A stretch of 26,306 nt of DNA from Ichthyophonus hoferi (Eukaryota; Opisthokonta; Ichthyosporea; Ichthyophonida; Ichthyophonidae): contig NAOQ01000145.1 in NCBI GenBank assembly GCA_002751075.1, forward strand, positions 2,203 to 28,508, written 5' to 3'. Shown here one piece after another: positions 19,610 through 26,306 of the stretch. Within the stretch, counting starts at the first letter, position 1. Each line of letters starts with the position of its first letter. A program made the translations under genes and the position numbers. Below the pieces are notes generated by a model. The model was not told the DNA's origin and made no database searches. It saw only the letters and a list, made by a program, of their open reading frames with translations.

Positions 19610-22600
19610 TTACTCATTGAGGTGGGAAACCAGTTCAAACCACTGTCTCAAGGCATCAGACAATATATAGGGCAGAGTATTGATATCTCTTAGAACCACA
19701 TAGTAGGGAAAAGGAAAGTTGTCCAAATAAGGCGTTAAAGTCAGGCGGCCATTGGGGTAGGACACGGTCATGTGATCCAAAATGGAGTATTTACTCTTGG
19801 GATTGTCCAATACTAGAAGAGAAGAGAGTTAAAACCAGTTAGTATATTTACATAGGATAGTAAGTATGCTATCATATGTGCACAGTGAAATGAAAAGGCA
19901 GAGAGTCAATAAGAAAAATAAAATAAAGCCACTTACCAATGAAGACAAGCAGAACACCTTGCTCAGCATAGGCACGAACCCACTTTTTAAGGCTGTAGGG
20001 ACAATAGTTAGAATGAGTTAGTATGTATACCCATAAATATATATATATCTATAGGTATGATAGTATGTTTTATCATACAGTGTTTATTTGAGTTTACTTT
20101 GTCTCGTTTTAAGCATGAAGTTAGTGGTCGCACAAAATAAGTTATCATTAGCTTTAGGTGAAATAAAAATAGGTAAAAACATATATACATATTTTTTAAT
20201 GTATTGAAAAATAACAATAACAATAATAAATTGCAATTGAATCCCTGGCAGACTAAACAAACAATATAAACACATACTACAAACACACACACACACACAT
20301 AATTAATATATACCAGATCTTTACCTTTCAGTATCTTGACAAATACCATCAGAAATAATGAATTGCAATTGGCTAACCGGTAGATCTGATCCATGTGCCG
20401 ATGATTGCAAATGTTGCATGCACGTGTCTAGCACCAGCCCGAAGTTGGTAGTCTTTTGACTAAAAGTAAACTGTAGTGGTTTATGTTGTTAGTGGTGTTT
20501 AGGGGGCTATAATATTTAGATGTAAAGTATCAATTGCACTATATACTATCACAGTATTTTACACTATATCATAGTATATCATACCTGCTGTAGGACCTGA
20601 GCCCCACTCTGGTCTGTGAAGGGTTCACTGAAGGGATGAAGTAGTGTGACGTCATCGCCAAAGCTGACAATACCTAGTTCACCTACCTCCAATCTATTAA
20701 AGAAAAACCACGTGTTAGATAAATAAATATATAGGCAGACAGGTATTGGTGAACTGAAGTATAACTAAAAAATAGATACGAGACATTGTGATCGGAGTGA
20801 AGGGCTTGAAAAGTGGTCGCCCCAATCAAATCAGCAATCGTAAAGATTGTAGATGAGATTAGCAACCCGGGACTCAAATATAAAGAGAAGAGAAAGAAAA
20901 GCCAAATAAGAATATAGAAATAGAAAGATAGATAGACATATAGTTTACCTAGACAACGCTTTACTAATCAGGGTAAGAGATTCAAATGCCAGGGCTACTG
21001 AATGGGAGTCAGCCATTGACTCGGAATCATCAATTGCTAATAGTACCTGCCAACAGAGAAAAAACAATCCGAGGGTGAGTACATATTAAGGTAATATATT
21101 GTTACAGAGATGGAGAGTAAAGAAGAAGAAAAAAGAAAAAAGAAGGGAAAAAAAGAGAGAGAGAAAAGAAAGAGCAAGATAAAGAAATATACCTGATATT
21201 CTCTCTTAGCTGGCTTTGTTCTCCTTAACCATATCTTATCCTTTTTAAATTGACTGGCAATATAGGCAATCACCTGTTATCCCATTGGGTTAGGGTCATT
21301 TACTATCACTTACAGTACACATACTGAAACTACTGTAACAAAAATCTGTTTTAATCCAAAAATATAAAAACATTAGCAAAATTTAATAATTAGTTATATA
21401 ATTTCAAGGAAAGTATTGCTTTCCACATAAAAGGGCGAATGATATTTTACAAAACTGTGGTACACCAAACATCACAGAGATAGATATACAAAAACTAGTT
21501 AAGATAAATCAATACTAATATTAAACAATATAATATACTGAAATACAAACCAACCCTATCCAATCACAGTACAGTAATACAGCACATACCTTCTTCATAT
21601 TCAATCGTTTTCCAGTCCTATAATCACCCTTTAGCTTGGTAGCTAATGTGGGCTCGAGGATAACTCTTAATTGCTCACAGAGCTCTTGTGATAGGTTGCC
21701 TGTCAGAACATCATAGCGGGACCATAGGTCAGCCCCGCTGTTAATACTACCAGGTGTTTGCTGTCGTTGCCAGGCTTGTAAGGTAAGCTCTAGTTCCTCT
21801 CGCTTGGCTAGATGGGGATAGAGGGGGAGGTAGGTTAGTGCATAGGTGAGTACGGTAGGATGTTGTTATAATAGTATGATAGTATGATAGTAAGGTAGTA
21901 TAGTAGTATAATAGTATAACAGTATAGTAGTATAAGAGTAGGGTAGTATAAAAGTATGTCTTTATACTAACATAGTTAGTCCAGCCCCATTACAACCACA
22001 CCCTGTACATACCCAGTAATTCATCCTCGTCCAATCGAACGTATTCCTCAGTCTCTCCCATACCACCATCCAGGGTATGCATGATATTCTCCCTATCATC
22101 TTTTACCTCTTCATCGTCTTTATCAGTCTCCTCCTCTCCTTCTTTGCCCCTGTATATCATTGGTCATATTTCATTAATATTGATTGGCATTCATAGGAGC
22201 ACTAATTTAAATATATTAGTACCAAATAAGGCTAATGGATATTCATTAACATTGAGATATGTTCTCTCAATATGGTTGGTCCATATCCTGTTCCAATCCA
22301 CATCTCCTTTTAAAGCTATATATAATGAAGACACATTGGTAGTGATAAGGTACAGTTAGGCTTACGTAGGGCAAGGAGAAAAATGACCTATAGAAACCAT
22401 AGACATACATACATTGTATTTTAACTTAATAAGTACACCAATAAATATCTTCCTATCCTATATCTACATATCTAATTATAGTAATATAAATAGCTTTAGC
22501 CAATCACATACTCTCCCTCCTGCATAGTTTCCTCTTCGTCTTCTTCTTGCTGAGCTAAAACCTGAAGGAGCCAATAATATATCAGAATTAAAATGGCATA

Positions 22601-25600
22601 CAAAATAAGGCTATATTAAATTATATCCATATATAGTATAATATATTCCATCATATAATTGACTCCATCACCCAATGATATTAATCATTACTTGCTATTG
22701 GTCAAAATGGATGCCAATATATATATATATCTATCTATTGCCACCTTCTTCTTACCTGACCAGCTGGTAATTTGGCCCCTCCGTCCTTTTTAGCCTTCGG
22801 TTCAGCCATTTCACGATCATCCATTGGTCTATAGGGAGTGGAGGTAAATAGATATGCGATGAGAAATAAAATAAAATAAAATAGTATAATATAATAAATA
22901 TAATATAATAACTATAATATAACAGTATAATATAAAATAATATACTATAGTACAATATAATATATTAATTAGAATACAATACTATATAATGTAACATAAT
23001 CCATATATAGACTATAGACATGTCCATAAAACTCTATCTACACATGCTCATCATAGATACATACGGTTCAGGGGGAGGGGGGGCAAATTCCTCTTCTTTC
23101 TCATCTACTGGCATGACGTCATCATTTTCCTCCTCCTCCTCGGCTACTGCCATTTTAGTCTGCTCTGCTGCTTGCTAATTGGACAGAAAATTGATGCAGT
23201 GAGATATATGCGATTTTATGGATGGTAAATAGAAATAGAGTAAGATACAATGTAATACAAATGATATACTTATTGGCTATGGATCACTATTGTTTACCCT
23301 CACCTCCAATCAAAGAAAAAGAATAAGATGCAATTAGATAGACATATTAAGGCAACAATAAAAAAACATAGTACAATCCAATCCAATCATAATAATACAA
23401 TAAAATACCCCAACCAATCAATTTTACCTGTTCGGTAGCAACCCCCAGGGCCAATGTATCGTGTTGAGATTGGTCCTCTTCATCCATATACTCGTATGTT
23501 TCATTCTCCTCCTCTCCTTCTCCCTCTCCTACCTTCTCATCATCCTTCTCGGGTACCTTATCCTATTCGTGCAATAGCAAGTAAGTATATATACCCTGCC
23601 CATACACCATTGCATATAAACCCCAACAACCAATAGCATACACCTTGTAAAATTTAATATTAAAATGGGTGAGAAATAGAGTAAGAATATAATGGATTCA
23701 GGGGTAAAGTCAGCTTCTCTCACAGTGTTGGGAGGTAGTCAACCAGCATCTACATATACATATATACATACACATACACTCTTTGATCTGATATGCATGG
23801 CACAATGGTTTCAATTCGTAGTGTACTTATACCACATTATATTGCATTATATCACATCCTATCCTATCCTATCATATCAATTAAACACTCACCTTATCTG
23901 TAAGGTCCAACACTTTCAACCTATCCTTCCAACCCTCCAAAGCCCTTCCTATGCTTCTATAGGGGTTGACTTCATTCTGTTTTCTTGTTCTTTCCTTCTC
24001 TTCTTTCTGTTGCTGTTGTTGACGCCCAGATTGCCAAGATGCATCTGAACTGCTGGCCGCAGTGTCCGATTGCATGTTCTAGTAGGATATAGTAGGAAAT
24101 GGTCAGTGTTTTACATATATATCTTTTTTAATGCCCACATGTATATATAGTCTAATAGAGCCTTATCACTATAGTATATCATATCATATAGTGATGTTTT
24201 ATTGCATGGTCTTTTATAATCAACCAGTAGCAAGACTATACTAGGATATAAAATATGCTAGCCAACCATACGTATATGTCAGTAGAAAAATCTATTTATA
24301 TGTACATACCTACATCTATCAACTCTATTGTAGAGATTGTTCATGTTACTTTCATCCCTTACACATACATATACATGTATTGTTATCAGTTAATTGAGTT
24401 TCGTTTACTTCAATACGTTGTCCTTATATAGTAGAATAAACCATATCCTATATATAACCTTACCTCATTGGCTCCAGTAGCTTCTTCTTCCTTGTCATTA
24501 TTTTCTCCTTGACCATCAGATGGTTTACCCTCTTCAACTCCCTCAACACCCAATGGTTGTTGAGATTGCTGCTGTGATCTAAGATCGTTTTGGGGTTTTT
24601 GAGCCTCTTTCTCATCCTCTCCTTTCTCTTCCTCTTTTGGTTCTTCCGTTTTATCGGTGGAATTTGGATCTATAGGGTACAGTGATCAATACCAAGCATA
24701 TTAATATTACATCACTATTATGTGTAATTGCTATAATAAATACATGCATACATACACATATATAAAGACTAGCTACAATTCATTGGACAAAGCATATCAG
24801 TACATTCTCTCACATTACAGGCATCTTATACTAATATGGTAATCCTATAATCAATAGTATTTGTGTTGTTATATAATGATTTATATGTAACCAATCATTG
24901 CAGCTAACCCAATACAGAGCATAAACGGATTAATACCATGCAGTTGAACTAGAATATAATTGGCCAATGACATTAGATAGTTATAACGTAGATAGCATAT
25001 GCATTTCTGAACATTAAGAGTCCGGTATTTACATGTATGATAACCAATAGTGTGTGTATTGGTATAACTTTTCTCTCTTTCCCTCCTTTCTTCGTTATCG
25101 AAATATATTACTATCATGTTTTATTTGTTTATCCAGCCAGCAGCACGTCATAATGACGAAGAGCTAAAGTATCCAAAATACAACATATGATATGATATAT
25201 ATTATTATATTAAATTATATTAACATACAATAACATACAATGTAACAAGTCTTACTGTACGTACTGCACATATTCCCCACCTCTCTACTTACCCGCCACC
25301 TTATCTCTCTCTTCATCCTCTCCCTCTTCCTTTCCTTCCTCTTTATCATTGTTATCTTCTTGATCGGCCAAATCTGGTTGGCCCTCCACCCCCTCTCCCT
25401 CATCCTCATTATCCTCTCCCTCCTCCTCCTCTCCCTCCTTCTCTTGATTGTCCACATCTTCTCCCTCTCCCTCATTGCCCTCTTCCTCATTATCAGCACC
25501 ATCAATATCCATTGAATCAGGCATGGTCTGTGCTTCAGGTTCAGCCAATGGGTTGTCTTCAGGCATGTCATTACTTTCCTCCTCTCCTTCTTTACCACCA

Positions 25601-26306
25601 TCTTCTCCGCCTTCAGACTCATCACCGTCAAGATTCATGTCATCTAGGATGGGGTTAGTATGTGTCAATGGCCTAGCTTCAGTATTATACAGGGCATCAC
25701 ATATAATTATATATTCCCTTATTAAGGTTATAATCTATTTACCAAGATGTACACCAACAATCTTATCCTATCCAACATATAAGTACATCTATAGGTAGTA
25801 AATGTATTTACTTGGCTTGCACAAGTAACTTAAGTTCTATTGATGGAAGTAACTCTGCAGACTATTACCTTCTATCTACCCAATCTACTCATAGTTATCA
25901 GTAATACTATACATAGTATAAACATCTATTACTGTTATATTATCCAATATTAAATGAACTTATTTTTAACCGAACATATTTATTGGTAAAGCTTTATGCA
26001 GCTTAGCATTAATCTATCATCTTATCCTATCTTATCCGACCAGTCATAACCTCAACCTACCGATATATATATAGTATCTATAATAGGACAACATTATAAA
26101 CATCATACTAAAATAATAAAATATAATTTACCTGGTAATGGTTGGTCATCCTCTTCAGGCTGTAATTCCATTGGCTGGGCCTCAGGTTTAAAACCACTAC
26201 TCTCCTCCATTTCAGGCTCTTCATTGATCTCAGCGTTCTCTTTATCCTCGCCTATAGTTTCTTCTTTCACTTCTGGCTTGATCTCTTTCTTTTCCTCTTT
26301 CTTTTT
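19610..26306 (-). CDS. MDN1: Midasin (MDN1/Rea1), 3' part: last 16 exons
   Basis: Midasin is a giant dynein-like AAA+ ATPase that pulls assembly factors off nucleolar and nucleoplasmic pre-60S ribosomes. Its C-terminal MIDAS domain grips the UBL domains of Ytm1/WDR12 and Rsa4/NLE1. Exons (minus strand): 26132-26306 (runs off the edge), 25293-25643, 24464-24669, 23893-24078, 23428-23562, 23065-23174, 22756-22828, 22512-22561, 22013-22149, 21590-21807, 21193-21273, 20949-21046, 20585-20693, 20325-20470, 19937-19992 and 19610-19812. All junctions are GT-AG and in phase, giving 777 codons plus TAA. Family landmarks: LPDDMNLDGDESEGGED, NPYRSIGRALEGW, LKGDYRTGKRLNMKK, KDKIWLRRTKP, DDSES and DALRQWFELVSH. 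The N-terminal ~85% with the six AAA modules lies outside the window. Introns are 114-623 bp. Confidence 0.96.
20284..20300. repeat. Short (AC)n microsatellite
   Basis: Eight AC units in the midasin intron before the second-last exon; the pseudogene copy has only CACACATCACATAC at the matching place (~15871-15885). Confidence 0.6.
20325..21046 (-). other. MIDAS (VWA-like) domain core of midasin
   Basis: The exons at 20949-21046, 20585-20693 and 20325-20470 encode VLLAIDDSESMADSHSVALA, then LEVGELGIVSFGDDVTLLHP, then FTFSQKTTNFGLVLDTCMQ and QFIISDGICQDTE. The metal-site motif D-x-S-x-S is DDSES (residues 580-584 of the visible 777), where human midasin has DDSSS. The domain continues through the last two exons to the stop. 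Confidence 0.9.
21115..21180. repeat. Homopurine tract in a midasin intron
   Basis: Almost uninterrupted A/G on the plus strand, starting a few bases inside the intron from the donor of exon 21193-21273. A weaker version is kept in the pseudogene at ~17510-17540. Confidence 0.55.
21867..21957. repeat. TAGTA/TAGTATGA microsatellite-like tract
   Basis: Degenerate ATAGTATGATAGT and GTAGTATA units in the midasin intron between exons 22013-22149 and 21590-21807. Confidence 0.6.
22865..22975. repeat. AATAA/TATAA low-complexity tract
   Basis: AAAAT pentamers run into long TATAATA-type DNA in a midasin intron; no gene content. Confidence 0.6.
25293..26306 (-). other. Acidic D/E-rich region of midasin, first visible part
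   Basis: The two most upstream visible exons encode a Glu/Asp/Lys-rich chain (KKKEEKKEIKPEVKEE..., GKEGEEESNDMPEDNPL..., KEEGKEEGEDEERDK). Acidic segments continue in the exons at 24464-24669, 23428-23562, 23065-23174, 22512-22561 and 22013-22149. In the family this is the flexible linker between the AAA ring and linker domain and the MIDAS domain. The conserved LPDDMNLD box crosses the junction at 26132/25643. Confidence 0.9.

Larger units (their letters stand above)
17827..21262. repeat. Tandem segmental duplication, copy 2 (holds the intact midasin tail)
   Basis: Counterpart of 14028-17622. It carries the working last six midasin exons plus downstream flank. Within the flank it has an LTR fossil (17974-18244) and the candidate small gene (18705-18860) that copy 1 lacks; copy 1 instead carries the exon-like piece at 14403-14518. 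Similarity is patchy between ~18,390 and ~19,740. Confidence 0.85.

Noticed and set aside
20459-20460. Alternative acceptor TTTTAG at this midasin exon
   Set aside because: It breaks the reading frame; the acceptor at 20471 keeps phase and adds FTFSQ, matching family length.
25215-25631. Arg/Met/Lys-rich frame on the minus strand
   Set aside because: Shifted-frame shadow of the same acidic exon; the in-phase frame joins both neighbours with correct splice phases.
25448-25798. Ser/Pro-rich open frame on the plus strand
   Set aside because: It is the antisense shadow of the acidic midasin exon: GAG/GAA/GAT codons read backward give Ser-, Leu- and Pro-rich frames.
1-26306. CRISPR arrays, rRNA and tRNA genes
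   Set aside because: No regularly spaced direct repeats, no rRNA-like blocks and no complete tRNA cloverleaf were recognised; the tRNA-like 18-base blocks fit primer sites of LTR fossils instead.

Overview
This window is strongly AT-rich eukaryotic DNA with intron-bearing genes. It has GT-AG introns of about 110 to 960 bp, TATA boxes, AATAAA signals, many microsatellites and one 25-N assembly gap inside a (TA)n run. The profilin is the short 127-residue invertebrate or fungal type. The other two genes resemble animal SLC35A3 and animal midasin, and midasin introns have a median near 250 bp. I infer an early-branching invertebrate animal, sponge-like or placozoan-like, but nothing here decides the species and an early fungus is not excluded.

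Layout. 1-6140 is gene-poor, with an LTR-retrotransposon fossil near 0.9-1.5 kb beside a perfect 25-bp hairpin. 6206-7015 (+) is a complete three-exon profilin gene. 9065-13753 (-) is a complete seven-exon Golgi nucleotide-sugar (UDP-GlcNAc type) transporter gene of 331 aa. 19610-26306 (-) is the 3' part of a midasin (MDN1/Rea1) gene: sixteen exons and 777 codons, covering the acidic D/E-rich region and the C-terminal MIDAS domain. The rest of the gene lies beyond the right edge. All splice phases in these three models agree.

Between the transporter and midasin lies an old tandem duplication. About 3.4-3.6 kb holding the last six midasin exons and downstream flank occurs at ~17.83-21.26 kb (functional copy) and again at ~14.03-17.62 kb (decayed copy). 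The decayed copy has lost splice sites and reading frame, and carries two copies of one foldback, MITE-like element inside former exons. The functional copy's flank carries a second LTR fossil and a candidate TATA-driven 51-aa gene at 18705-18860 (+), convergent with midasin.

Profilin (actin dynamics), the transporter (Golgi glycosylation) and midasin (60S ribosome maturation) are unrelated housekeeping genes; I see no joint pathway. The most unusual features are the duplicated midasin tail, the foldback family that hit it twice, the small orphan gene, and a conspicuous excess of CCAAT/ATTGG pentamers in introns and spacers.
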